42,390 bases of DNA from assembly GCA_016744375.1 (NCBI GenBank), contig JADGEM010000043.1, positions 1 through 42,390 on the forward strand, read 5' to 3'. This stretch comes from Gammaproteobacteria bacterium. Its GTDB lineage: Bacteria; Pseudomonadota; Gammaproteobacteria; GRL18. Of this stretch, positions 34,020-42,390 are shown piece by piece. How positions within the stretch are numbered: the first letter of the stretch is position 1; each line of letters begins with the position of its first letter. The translations under genes were made by a program, and so were the position numbers. The notes beneath the pieces were generated by a model. That model was not told the DNA's origin. It saw nothing but the letters and a program-made list of their open reading frames with translations, and did no database searches.

Positions 34020-35969
34020 ATGAAGCTTAAGTATAATAATAGATCAGTCCTATCAGTAAGCACTTACGGATTATTTATATTCGTGCTTTTTATAATACTG
34101 CCTTCAGTTGCAACAGCATCAACTTTCCAACAAATAGAAATGTCGGTGGCAGAAGAATTCCTGATCCCAGACTCCAGTAACACTATTATAAAAACTTATG
34201 CCCCTGTCAAACACAGTACTTACCAGCAAACTTATAGACAAATTTATGGCCCGATCAGAAATAATGAAGGACTATGGGATATTTCAGAACAGCTGCGTAT
34301 AGAATCCAGCTCAGACTTTACTACCCCCCAGATGGCTGTTGCTCTTTTTGAAAACAACCCAAAGGCTTTCAGAGAACAAAATATTAATGGTCTTCTTGTC
34401 GGTGCACTCCTGAAAATTCCTGATCAGGAGCAGATATCCAAACGTTCTAAAGAAGATGCATTTAGTCTTTTTCTACAGCATTGGGAAATTTGGAAAAAAA
34501 CTGAAGTACAGGCAGACACTGTTTTCAATAGCGAGCAGATAGAAAAACGAGCAGTGAATAATACTACTCTGCCCGATGAATCGGTTCAAAAGCCTGTTGT
34601 TCAAAAAACTATTGCCCAAAAACCGGTTGTCCAAAAAACTATTGCCCAAAAACCAGTTGTCCAAAGAACTATTGCCCAAAAACCAGTTGTCCAAAAAACT
34701 ATTGCCCAAAAACCGGTTGTCCAAAAAAACCTAATCAAAGAAGTCATTACTCAAAAGACAGTTACCCAGATGGCGGCTTTTAAAATACCAGAACTTAAAA
34801 AAAATGCTATTAAACCTGAACAGCCATCAGTCCCTCTAGAAAAACAACTAAAGCCGATCATAAGCAGTAATAATGTAAACACAGTCCCCCATAAGGTTCA
34901 GACAGAGCAACACACAAGCAACAATAACCAGCTGGCTCTTTACTCTCAGTCACAGCTTAACTTTATTTATCAGGAAACACTTCAAAATATTTCAAAAATC
35001 ATCCTTTATATAAAGCACGATCTTATATCTCCGACTACAAACAAGGATGTGTCTATTGCACTGGCTTCTTTTCCAGCTGTACCTGTTTTAATTGGACTGT
35101 CTCTTCTAGCCTTTCTAATCGTGCTGTATCGCTGGCAAAAAATTGACCTGAGTGAAATTGACAGCCCGGAAGCTTACGTTCAGCACTCAACTTCAGAGAC
35201 AAATGACATTCAACTGGCCAAAAAGATCACTCATAGTAATGATTTATTCTGGATGGCTGAACAGGATGATGAAAAAACAAGCAATGATATGTCTGATAGC
35301 ATCACCGATCCCGTTGATATAAAGAAATTTATTACCCACACTCATACAAAAACAAACCGAAAAGGAAAAAATGTATTAGAAGCGGCGTTTGGTAATAAGA
35401 TACACACAAAGAATAATGTTCACACCAGAGACAAGAAAGCAGAAGTACAACCAGACACTGAAAAGCGTTCACAAAATAGTGACTCAACAGACACTTATTT
35501 ATCTGATTCAGTTGAGGAAATCCGTTTTGTCAATGAAACAACCAGAGACTCAACAATCAATGCCTTTTTTGATATTACTCAAAGTGAAAATTTAGCCGTT
35601 GAAATGTTGACTTGCGATATAAATGACATAGAAAGCAATGAAAAAATAGATATTTTCATTCAGGAATTTGACGATATATTAGTCAACCTGACTCAGTCTG
35701 CGACTGCTATCAGTCAGAACTCAAATGAGCTGGAGAACATTCTTCAATTTAAGCTGTCGGTTCATTTTATTAAAATATTATCTGAAATGATGCAGGCAAG
35801 CCATTTAGAAAAATTCTCGAACACAGTCATTGACTTTTTAGAAGACATTTTAGTTGGACATACTCAAATGTCATCCGATATTGGCGATCGTCTAATTGTG
35901 GTCATTGGCGCCTATAAAGATTATATTCACTCTGTAAAAGAAAACCACATCAATAGTATCGAAGCCTGA
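34020..35969 (+). CDS. FimV-like inner-membrane protein with LysM-like domain
   Basis: 649 residues. A signal segment (about 14-34) precedes a periplasmic FimV/LysM-like domain: YGPIRNNEGLWDISEQLR (76-93), PQMAVALFENNPKAFREQNI (103-122) and GALLKIP (128-134), the hallmark of FimV N-termini. Residues 190-237 are five decapeptides QKPVVQKTIA. A Thr/Asn/Gln linker, one transmembrane helix (346-370) and a long acidic cytoplasmic part follow; the C-terminal 120 residues look helical but carry no obvious TPR/FimV C-terminal domain. FimV proteins mark poles and assist type IV pili. No pilus gene is adjacent. Start ATG 34020 is reasonable; alternatives are not evident. Confidence 0.7.
   Translation: MKLKYNNRSVLSVSTYGLFIFVLFIILPSVATASTFQQIEMSVAEEFLIPDSSNTIIKTYAPVKHSTYQQTYRQIYGPIRNNEGLWDISEQLRIESSSDFTTPQMAVALFENNPKAFREQNINGLLVGALLKIPDQEQISKRSKEDAFSLFLQHWEIWKKTEVQADTVFNSEQIEKRAVNNTTLPDESVQKPVVQKTIAQKPVVQKTIAQKPVVQRTIAQKPVVQKTIAQKPVVQKNLIKEVITQKTVTQMAAFKIPELKKNAIKPEQPSVPLEKQLKPIISSNNVNTVPHKVQTEQHTSNNNQLALYSQSQLNFIYQETLQNISKIILYIKHDLISPTTNKDVSIALASFPAVPVLIGLSLLAFLIVLYRWQKIDLSEIDSPEAYVQHSTSETNDIQLAKKITHSNDLFWMAEQDDEKTSNDMSDSITDPVDIKKFITHTHTKTNRKGKNVLEAAFGNKIHTKNNVHTRDKKAEVQPDTEKRSQNSDSTDTYLSDSVEEIRFVNETTRDSTINAFFDITQSENLAVEMLTCDINDIESNEKIDIFIQEFDDILVNLTQSATAISQNSNELENILQFKLSVHFIKILSEMMQASHLEKFSNTVIDFLEDILVGHTQMSSDIGDRLIVVIGAYKDYIHSVKENHINSIEA
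34587..34730 (+). repeat. Five-copy 30-bp in-frame repeat (QKPVVQKTIA)
   Basis: Four full 30-bp copies from 34587 and a partial fifth encode the decapeptide QKPVVQKTIA in the FimV-like protein. Copies differ by only one or a few bases (one has QRTIA), pointing to recent expansion. It is a coding minisatellite, and length variation between strains is expected. Confidence 0.9.
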
Positions 35970-36015
35970 TTCATTCACATCCTGCCCTTTCCTCAGAAAA
36001 TCAACTCAAATAAAA

Positions 36016-36042
36016 TGCAAATGATAAATATTATCATTTGCA
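36016..36042. promoter_or_regulatory. Fur box of the fbp operon
   Basis: A perfect palindrome with 12-bp arms, TGCAAATGATAA and TTATCATTTGCA, separated by ATA. The core ATGATAAATATTATCAT matches the Fur consensus closely. It overlaps the -35 of the candidate promoter, so Fe-loaded Fur would block RNA polymerase. Confidence 0.85.
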
Positions 36043-36066
36043 ATAATACTTATATTTATGTAAAAT
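36038..36066 (+). promoter_or_regulatory. Promoter of the fbp operon
   Basis: TTGCAA (36038-36043), a 17-base spacer and TAAAAT (36061-36066), about 50 bases before the ATG. The -35 shares five bases with the Fur palindrome. Confidence 0.6.
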
Positions 36067-36117
36067 TTGACTCACAATTAGACAAGTCATTTCATACACT
36101 ATCCGAAGGTTCAAAAG

Positions 36118-37188
36118 ATGTCTTTCAAAACAAAATTAATCCAACAGCTTACATCATTTAAAATACCTCATCTCGCATCAATTATTGCAGGAGCAATAAT
36201 ATTCTCCACGTTTACACTACCTCTGTTCGCCAGTGAAGGAAGCGTTAATCTTTATTCAGCAAGAAAAGAAGCATTGATTAAACCCATTCTTGAGACCTTC
36301 ACCCAAAAGACAGGTATTGAAGTTAACCTGATCACAGGAAAGGCGGATGCATTATTACAGAGAATAAAATCTGAGGGAAGGAATACCCACGCAGATGTTT
36401 TTATTACCACGGATGCCGGTCGTCTGTATCGTGCAAAAAATGCAGGGGTTCTGCAGGCCATTCAATCAAATACTCTAAACAATGCAATTCCAGCAAACTT
36501 GCGTGATCCAGAAGGTTATTGGTATGGATTATCAATGCGTGCCAGACCTATTTTTTACGTTAAAGGTGTCATTGATCCTAAAGAGCTCTCAACCTATGAA
36601 GCTCTAGCTGATGCCAAATTCAAAAAGCGCATCTGTATTCGCTCATCAAATAATATTTATAACCAGTCTTTAGTCGCTTCAATGCTCGCCGCTGATGGCC
36701 CCAAAAAAACACAGCAATGGGCAAATGACTTCGTAAAGAATTTTGCACGCAAACCCAAAGGGGGCGATCGAGATCAGATTAAAGGTGCAGCATCAGGTCA
36801 ATGTGATATAGCCATTGCAAACACCTATTATTTTGGTCAAATGATCAGTGGCAAAAAAACCGATCAGAAAAAAGCGGCAGAAGCCGTTGCTATTTTCTGG
36901 CCTAATCAAAAAAATCGTGGAACCCATGTCAATGTCAGTGGTGCTGCAGTCACTAAGTATGCAAAAAACAGTGCCAATGCCCAAAAATTAATTGAGTTTT
37001 TAACCACTCAAGAGGCACAACAATGGTATGCTAGCGCTAATTATGAATACCCTGTGCGAAAAGATGTTGCCGCTACAGACCTACTGAAAACCTGGGGTGA
37101 TTTCAAAGCGGATACCATTAATTTAGATCAGCTCGGCGTTAATAATGCTGAGGCTGTTAAAATAATGGATCGCGCTGGCTGGAAGTAA
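36118..37188 (+). CDS. fbpA: Ferric iron ABC transporter substrate-binding protein (FbpA/FutA-like)
   Basis: 356 residues with an N-terminal signal (about 1-40, ending LFAS). Mature start EGSVNLYSARKEALIKPIL is typical of FutA/IdiA-type Fe(III)-binding proteins. Conserved iron-site tyrosines are in the NTYYFGQMI stretch. The family uses paired tyrosines and sometimes a carbonate or phosphate synergistic anion. It captures periplasmic Fe(III) for FbpBC. It is first in the fbpABC operon, separated from the permease gene by 22 bases, and lies behind the Fur box. Confidence 0.92.
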   Translation: MSFKTKLIQQLTSFKIPHLASIIAGAIIFSTFTLPLFASEGSVNLYSARKEALIKPILETFTQKTGIEVNLITGKADALLQRIKSEGRNTHADVFITTDAGRLYRAKNAGVLQAIQSNTLNNAIPANLRDPEGYWYGLSMRARPIFYVKGVIDPKELSTYEALADAKFKKRICIRSSNNIYNQSLVASMLAADGPKKTQQWANDFVKNFARKPKGGDRDQIKGAASGQCDIAIANTYYFGQMISGKKTDQKKAAEAVAIFWPNQKNRGTHVNVSGAAVTKYAKNSANAQKLIEFLTTQEAQQWYASANYEYPVRKDVAATDLLKTWGDFKADTINLDQLGVNNAEAVKIMDRAGWK

Positions 37189-37210
37189 GATCGCTTGTAA
37201 ACAAATAAAT

Positions 37211-38905
37211 TTGAGTACTTTTTTAAAAAAATATTTTGACCGCTGGCAATTGGGGGTGATTTTAATCACCCTTCTTTTTGCTGTGCCTGTCATTACCGTC
37301 TTCAGTTTTGTCCTGAATGACCAAAATGACATCTGGCAACATCTGGTTGATACTGTTCTTGCCGATTACATCAGTAACTCTCTCCTGCTCATGCTCGGGG
37401 TAAGTGCTGGTACTCTAAGTATTGGCATTACCACCGCATGGCTTACCAGCATTTGTGAGTTTCCCGGTCGGAAGATTTTCCAATGGGCACTATTATTACC
37501 ATTAGCCGTACCGGCTTATATTATTGCTTACACATACACAGGCATGCTGGATTTTTCCGGTCCTGTACAAACCCTGCTCAGAGAATTTTTTGGCTGGGGT
37601 CCCAGAGATTACTGGTTCCCTGAAATTCGTTCTATTGGCGGGGCTATGATGATGTTATCACTGGTATTATATCCCTATGTTTACTTGCTCACACGCGCCG
37701 CTTTTTTAGAACAGTCCAGTGTCACTCTTGAGGCCAGTCGTTCTCTGGGCATGGGTCCATGGAAAAGTTTTTTCTCTATCGCACTGCCAATGGCACGTCC
37801 TGCAATCATTACCGGCCTTTCTCTGGCACTAATGGAAACTTTAGCAGACTTCGGCACGGTTGAATACTTTGGAGTCCCGACATTTACCACAGGAATATTT
37901 CGCACCTGGTTTGGCCTTGGCGATGCCGCCGCCGCTTCACAATTAGCCTCCATGTTATTAGTCTTTGTTTTTGTCCTGATCCTGATGGAACGTTTTTCAC
38001 GTCGCCAGGCAATGTATCACCAGCAAATCGGCCGTCAGGCTCATGCCAGACGCATTCAATTACCAGGCAAACTGGGTTGGATTGCCTTTATAGCCTGTTT
38101 AATCCCTTTAGTTTTAGGGTTTGCACTACCCTTTACTCAGTTACTATTCTGGACAATAGAAACAGCTGAAGAAATGATCAATAGTGATTTTTATGACCTG
38201 GTTGCCAACAGCCTGATTCTGGCACTCATCACTTCATTGCTGGCATTGGCCCTGGCCCTTTTTATGGGCTATGGGCAGCGGTTGAATAACACACGATTTA
38301 TCCGCCTGATGGTCCGCATTGCTTCGATGGGTTATGCAATACCGGGTACAGTCATTGCTATCGGAGTTGTGATCCCATTTGCATGGCTGGATAATACCAT
38401 TGATGACTGGACTCGAGGCCAGTTTGATTTTTCAACTGGTCTGATTCTTTCTGGGACACTCTTTGCTCTGGTCTTTTCTTACCTGGTACGCTTCCTGGCT
38501 GTGTCAGTCGGCTCTGTTGAATCCTCGCTAGGAAAGATAAAACCCTCTATGGATGATGCAGCCCGTTCAATGGGTTATAAGCCCTTCCAGGTTCTGAAAA
38601 AAATACATATTCCAATTATGAGAACGACTCTGCTCACTGCCATACTATTAGTCTTTGTTGATATTTTAAAAGAATTACCCGCCACTTTACTGTTGCGGCC
38701 ATTTAATTTTAACACTCTGGCAGTCCGGGCTTATGAACTTGCAGCAGATGAACGCCTTGCCGATGCCTCCAGTGCTGCAATCATGATCGTCCTGACCGGT
38801 ATTATCCCCGTTATCCTGCTCAGCCTGGCGATTACTAAGAACCAATTTGAGCCATCAGCTAATAGAAAATCTTCAGCGGGTAAAGAGCCTGAAACAAATG
38901 ACTAA
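37211..38905 (+). CDS. fbpB: Ferric iron ABC transporter permease (FbpB-like)
   Basis: 564 residues with about twelve membrane segments, a two-domain permease of the FbpB/SfuB type. Each half has an EAA loop: EASRSLGMGPWKSFFSIALP and DAARSMGYKPFQVLKKIHIP, both with the conserved G. The only suitable start in the right place is TTG at 37211 (STFLKKYFDRW), without a clear Shine-Dalgarno, so the start is the least certain point. It moves Fe(III) from FbpA across the inner membrane. It overlaps fbpC by 8 bases. Confidence 0.9.
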   Translation: MSTFLKKYFDRWQLGVILITLLFAVPVITVFSFVLNDQNDIWQHLVDTVLADYISNSLLLMLGVSAGTLSIGITTAWLTSICEFPGRKIFQWALLLPLAVPAYIIAYTYTGMLDFSGPVQTLLREFFGWGPRDYWFPEIRSIGGAMMMLSLVLYPYVYLLTRAAFLEQSSVTLEASRSLGMGPWKSFFSIALPMARPAIITGLSLALMETLADFGTVEYFGVPTFTTGIFRTWFGLGDAAAASQLASMLLVFVFVLILMERFSRRQAMYHQQIGRQAHARRIQLPGKLGWIAFIACLIPLVLGFALPFTQLLFWTIETAEEMINSDFYDLVANSLILALITSLLALALALFMGYGQRLNNTRFIRLMVRIASMGYAIPGTVIAIGVVIPFAWLDNTIDDWTRGQFDFSTGLILSGTLFALVFSYLVRFLAVSVGSVESSLGKIKPSMDDAARSMGYKPFQVLKKIHIPIMRTTLLTAILLVFVDILKELPATLLLRPFNFNTLAVRAYELAADERLADASSAAIMIVLTGIIPVILLSLAITKNQFEPSANRKSSAGKEPETND

Positions 38906-39947
38906 TACGCTCCTACAACTCAAGAACATATCACTCAGTTATGGCTCATATGCGGTCATAAAAAATATTGACCTTAATTTAGATGAAGGAGAAATAGGTT
39001 GTCTCCTTGGCTCCAGCGGCTGTGGCAAAACCACATTATTGCGTAGCATTGCAGGCTTTGAAATTCCCAATCAAGGACAAATTCAAATCCGCAATAACAT
39101 GGTGAATGATAAAAATAGAAATATCCCACCGGAGCAGAGGAATATCGGTATGGTTTTTCAGGATTTTGCCTTATTTCCTCACCTCAATGTCAGGAGAAAT
39201 ATTGCCTTCGGTCTGATGAAACTCAATAAAACATCGGCAAACCAACGAGTCGATGAGTTACTTAATATGATAGGACTGACTGATATTGGCAACAAATACC
39301 CTCATCAACTGTCTGGAGGTCAGCAACAGCGTGTTGCCCTGGCTCGAGCTCTGGCACCTAAGCCTGATCTTTTATTACTGGATGAGCCCTTCTCAAGCCT
39401 GGATGTTGAACTGAGAGAACAATTGGCCACAGAAGTTGGTAAAATTATCAAACACGAAGGTATTACTGCCATATTGGTCACCCATGATCAGCAAGAAGCA
39501 TTTGCTATGGCTGACAAAGTGGGCTTATTGCATCATGGAAAAATGGTTCAATGGGATACCCCCTACAATTTGTACCATAAACCATGTACACAATATGCTG
39601 CCAACTTTATAGGCCAGGGCGTCATGATTCCTGGGGAGGTGATTGATAACCAGATCATAAAAACAGAACTCGGTAATATCCATGGGAAAATGCCGGAGGG
39701 CTGCCAGATCGGATGCCTCGTTGACATTCTGATTCGCCCCGATGACATTATCCATGATGATAATGCTGAATATCAGCTGGAAATCACTGATAAGGTTTTT
39801 CGTGGCGCAGAGTTTATATACACTTTAAAAATCAGTGAAACCAGCCATATACTCTGTATTACACCCAGTCACCATGATCATCTGATCAACAGTCAGCTTG
39901 GGATCACTCTGGATATGACTCACATTGTTGCTTTTAAAAGACAGTGA
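38898..39947 (+). CDS. fbpC: Ferric iron ABC transporter ATPase (FbpC-like)
   Basis: 349 residues from ATG 38898 (MTNTLLQLKNISLSYGSY); the frame opens earlier, at 38847, inside the permease gene, but those 17 residues do not match the family. Walker A GSSGCGKTT, signature LSGGQQQRVALARAL, Walker B LLLLDEP and an H-loop in LVTHDQQEAF are intact. A C-terminal TOBE-like domain (about 260-349) fits FbpC. It powers FbpB. It overlaps the permease gene by 8 bases (ATGACTAA). Confidence 0.93.
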   Translation: MTNTLLQLKNISLSYGSYAVIKNIDLNLDEGEIGCLLGSSGCGKTTLLRSIAGFEIPNQGQIQIRNNMVNDKNRNIPPEQRNIGMVFQDFALFPHLNVRRNIAFGLMKLNKTSANQRVDELLNMIGLTDIGNKYPHQLSGGQQQRVALARALAPKPDLLLLDEPFSSLDVELREQLATEVGKIIKHEGITAILVTHDQQEAFAMADKVGLLHHGKMVQWDTPYNLYHKPCTQYAANFIGQGVMIPGEVIDNQIIKTELGNIHGKMPEGCQIGCLVDILIRPDDIIHDDNAEYQLEITDKVFRGAEFIYTLKISETSHILCITPSHHDHLINSQLGITLDMTHIVAFKRQ

Positions 39948-39991
39948 GTAGTCAAAAAGATCACATCGTTTTCTGGCTTTGACAATAAACT

Positions 39992-40036
39992 ATTGACTAA
40001 AGAACCATTGACTAAAGAACCATTGACTAAAGAACT
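39992..40036. repeat. Three-copy 15-bp tandem repeat
   Basis: ATTGACTAAAGAACC at 39992 and 40007, with a third copy at 40022-40036 ending CT, then a degenerate fourth. It lies between the convergent fbpC and GGDEF/EAL genes, beyond both stop codons, and codes for nothing. Confidence 0.85.
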
Positions 40037-40050
40037 AATTGACAAAAGAA

Positions 40051-42111
40051 TTATGCCATCTTTTCCAATAAAGGTATTGGTTTACCGGTAAGATACCCCT
40101 GAGAATAATCAACGCCCATTTCTTTTAGCAGCAGCAGAGTTGACTCATCTTCTACCCATTCGGCAATGGTTTTCATTTCCATGATATGACCCACTTGATT
40201 AATGGATTCAACCATTGCCCGATCAATTTTATCTCTGGACATATCTTTGACAAAGCTGCCGTCAATTTTAAGATAGTCAACTTTCAGGTGTTTCAGATAA
40301 CCAAATGAGCTCAGACCGCTACCAAAATCATCCAGTGCAAACTGACAGCCCAGCTCATTTAATTCATCTATAAAAGAAGTGGCCTTGGACAAATTACTAA
40401 TTGCCACTGTCTCTGTAATTTCCAGGCACACATCCTGTAAACTAATTTTATAAAATTCAGCCTGCTCTTTAATATAATCAAGAAATGAATCATTGGTTAC
40501 TGAATCTCCAGACAGATTGATACCCACAACCCGATTTGCATAACCATCTCGATAGAAGTGCTCTTTAGCCATGGCCGAAAATGTTTTACGGATCACCATT
40601 CGATCAATTTTAGGCATCAAATTATAACGTTCTGCAGCAGAAATAAAGTCAGCAGGAGGCATCAGTTTCCCATCATCATCTTTCATTCGCAGCAGTACTT
40701 CCCAGTGAAAAGTCGAATCAGAAACAGAACTCAAAGACATTAAAGGCTGTTTATAAATAACAAACAAATTATCTTCAAGTGCATGGTTAATACCTGCAAC
40801 ACAGTGCATTTCATCCTGCCGTTTAGCCAGGTCCTCATCGGTGGGTCGATACACATGAATTCGATTTCTGCCGCTGTCTTTAGCTGCATAGCAGGCCAGA
40901 TCGGCAGCACTGAGAATATCTGAGATTTTTTCACTGTCTTTATTGATTGCAACAACACCAATACTTACACCCACTTCAAAAATACGATGATCCCAGACAA
41001 AACGGTAATTTTTTATATTTTCCCGTAGTGTATTCGCAATACTTTCAGCCTGCTCCAGCTCACAAATTTCTAAAATAATACCAAATTCATCACCACCCAA
41101 ACGAGCCAGCAAATCAGACTCTCGAATACTATTGGATAACTCAACAGATAATTGGCGCAAAAGCTCATCACCGGCTATATGCCCACAAGTATCATTAACA
41201 ACTTTGAACTGGTCGAGATCAAGATAGCATAAAACGTGCTCATGCTGATTCTCTTTGGCATCTTCCAGTATTTCTTCCAGACGTGTCTCAAAAACTCGAC
41301 GATTAAACAACCCCGTCAGTGCATCATGTCGGGCCTGGAAGGAAAGCTGACCAGTCAATCGACGAGCCTCACTGACATCCTGGAAGACGATTACACCGCC
41401 AATGACATCATTTTCCTGGTTTCGCATTGGCGCAATGGATAGCTCAATACTGATTAACTCACCTTTGCGTTGCTTTAAAGCGGTATCACCCTTGTTGTTC
41501 CCCTGAGTTGCATTGTCTTGCTTCAATAATTGCACCAGAGGATTAACAATATTATGACCACTTAGTTCATCAACCAGACAAACAACATCAGCAATAAACA
41601 GACCGTCAACTTCATCTTTTCTCCAGCCTAATAACCGCTCAGCAACCGGATTCATATAGTTAATCATGGCTTTACTGTCTGTGGTGATAACACCATCGGT
41701 TATAGAATGCAGGGTGACTTCTGCCAGCTCTTTTTCTTTATATAAGGCCAGCTCCGATTTTTTTGCTCTTGATAATGCACGGTAGACTTCACGCTGCTGC
41801 TGTACAATTGAATCCAGAGCTTCATTAAAAAACTTTGATAAAAAACCAAATTCATCTGAAGTAGACTCATCAAAACGGGCAGTGGTGTCACCGTGGGCAA
41901 ATTGCTGTGCAGAGTTAAGCAGCTTGAGAAAAGGTTTATTCAGGACATATTGCAGTATTTTTTGCAGTAAAAGCCCAAACATAAAGACCAGAGCACCAAT
42001 AGAAATCAGCACATTTTTGCGTTCATTGATAATGGTACTACTCATATTCGGGTAGTTAACCACCAAATGATAGTTTAATACGCCTTCATTTTTATAAGAC
42101 AATGTTGTCAC
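40051..42111 (-). CDS. PAS-GGDEF-EAL cyclic-di-GMP enzyme, 5' end probably missing
   Basis: 686 residues from a GTG at 42111, though an open frame continues upstream. A transmembrane helix (about 34-55) and a HAMP region (about 56-107) precede PAS (about 128-250), GGDEF and EAL. GGDEF is intact (RLGGDEF at 337-343) with an I-site RESD at 330-333 five residues before it. In EAL the motif reads EVLLR, with NLS, EITE, DDFG and YLKID present, so both cyclase and phosphodiesterase sites look usable. This is inference, as dual enzymes often use one. There is no Shine-Dalgarno at the GTG, so the true N-terminus is doubtful. Confidence 0.85.
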   Translation of the reverse strand: MTTLSYKNEGVLNYHLVVNYPNMSSTIINERKNVLISIGALVFMFGLLLQKILQYVLNKPFLKLLNSAQQFAHGDTTARFDESTSDEFGFLSKFFNEALDSIVQQQREVYRALSRAKKSELALYKEKELAEVTLHSITDGVITTDSKAMINYMNPVAERLLGWRKDEVDGLFIADVVCLVDELSGHNIVNPLVQLLKQDNATQGNNKGDTALKQRKGELISIELSIAPMRNQENDVIGGVIVFQDVSEARRLTGQLSFQARHDALTGLFNRRVFETRLEEILEDAKENQHEHVLCYLDLDQFKVVNDTCGHIAGDELLRQLSVELSNSIRESDLLARLGGDEFGIILEICELEQAESIANTLRENIKNYRFVWDHRIFEVGVSIGVVAINKDSEKISDILSAADLACYAAKDSGRNRIHVYRPTDEDLAKRQDEMHCVAGINHALEDNLFVIYKQPLMSLSSVSDSTFHWEVLLRMKDDDGKLMPPADFISAAERYNLMPKIDRMVIRKTFSAMAKEHFYRDGYANRVVGINLSGDSVTNDSFLDYIKEQAEFYKISLQDVCLEITETVAISNLSKATSFIDELNELGCQFALDDFGSGLSSFGYLKHLKVDYLKIDGSFVKDMSRDKIDRAMVESINQVGHIMEMKTIAEWVEDESTLLLLKEMGVDYSQGYLTGKPIPLLEKMA

Positions 42112-42303
42112 AATGGTCTGAAAGGCAGCATCATCCTTTTGAGAACGGCCTAGTTTTAAAAAATGGGAATCAAATTGCAGGCTAAAGGCATTAAATTTAT
42201 AGAGGTTCTGGTAATATGAAAGTTTATTTTCAAGGAACTGTTTAATATCAACTCCACTGATATTTTGCTGGTTTTGTTGATTAATCTCCTGTTGTTTATT
42301 GTC
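42112..42303 (-). pseudogene. Open-frame sensor extension of the GGDEF/EAL gene, interrupted
   Basis: The frame of the GGDEF/EAL gene stays open upstream for 64 codons, with protein-like content (for example KQFLENKLSYYQNLYKF) that would form a periplasmic sensor domain, but holds no ATG. It is then broken by TGA at 42304-42306 and, further upstream, by another TGA and a TAG. No other frame continues through 42310-42390. This suggests a truncation, insertion or frameshift near 42303, so the annotated GTG start may be an artefact. Confidence 0.5.
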
Positions 42304-42390
42304 TCAGTCCGCTAGTCAAAACTATGCACTTTAGTGCAAGGCTTTAGCTGCTACACATTTTTAATGCTAAATGTTAACCTAATTCTATGA

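Noticed and set aside
34473..34724. A minus-strand repetitive 83-residue frame
   Set aside because: It is the antisense of the decapeptide repeat region of the FimV-like gene, with no start signal.

Overview
The window reads as a chromosomal segment of an AT-rich gammaproteobacterium. Evidence: a Slt70-type lytic transglycosylase, Syd, DusA, RlmI, HrpA, a FimV-like protein, a 283-residue Vibrio-like ThyA and a LapG-type protease, all of which point to Gammaproteobacteria. Two DsrE2-type sulfur-relay paralogues and a two-subunit (split) glycine decarboxylase are reminiscent of sulfur-oxidising or related Thiotrichales/Chromatiales lineages, but the genus cannot be fixed from the sequence alone. 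I see no phage, CRISPR array, tRNA, rRNA or complete insertion sequence.

Layout. 1-2033: a PilZ protein, a pentapeptide-repeat protein, a DUF2835/DUF4442 gene pair and a small SAP-motif protein. 2139-6317: the very long RNA helicase HrpA. 6492-12171, plus strand: an unusual 1193-residue protein (two cyclic-nucleotide-binding domains, a rhodanese domain and about 700 residues of coiled coil), then YigZ, Syd and a PP2C phosphatase. 12275-15716, minus strand: a metal-uptake (probably zinc) operon coding for a small chaperone-like protein, a porin-like outer-membrane protein, the periplasmic binding protein and the permease, with no ATPase. 15882-19639: DusA, Slt and a LapG-like protease. 19872-25817: ThyA, a TauD-like dioxygenase, a lone receiver protein, two DsrE2 paralogues facing each other across a perfect 12-bp terminator stem, Lgt, RlmI and a cold-shock protein. 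26334-33707, minus strand: a glycine-cleavage operon (promoter, tandem glycine riboswitch, lipA, gcvT, gcvH, gcvPA, gcvPB, then dgkA and a PfkB-family kinase). 34020-35969: a FimV-like inner-membrane protein with decapeptide repeats. 36016-39947: a Fur-box-controlled FbpABC ferric iron importer. 40051-42303: a GGDEF/EAL protein whose 5' end appears to be missing.

How the genes fit together. The best regulated unit is the glycine-cleavage operon. Glycine sensed by two aptamers would switch on lipoyl synthase, which makes the lipoyl group needed by GcvH, together with T, H and both P subunits. Iron import is controlled by a nearly ideal Fur palindrome overlapping the -35 element. Cyclic-di-GMP-linked functions (PilZ, LapG-like protease, GGDEF/EAL enzyme) are scattered and not in one operon. 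The most novel candidates are the cNMP-cNMP-rhodanese-coiled-coil protein, the ATPase-less zinc operon, and the DsrE2 pair with one copy translationally coupled to lgt. There are also several short tandem repeats in coding and intergenic DNA, and a possible plus-strand small RNA between the cold-shock gene and the kinase.
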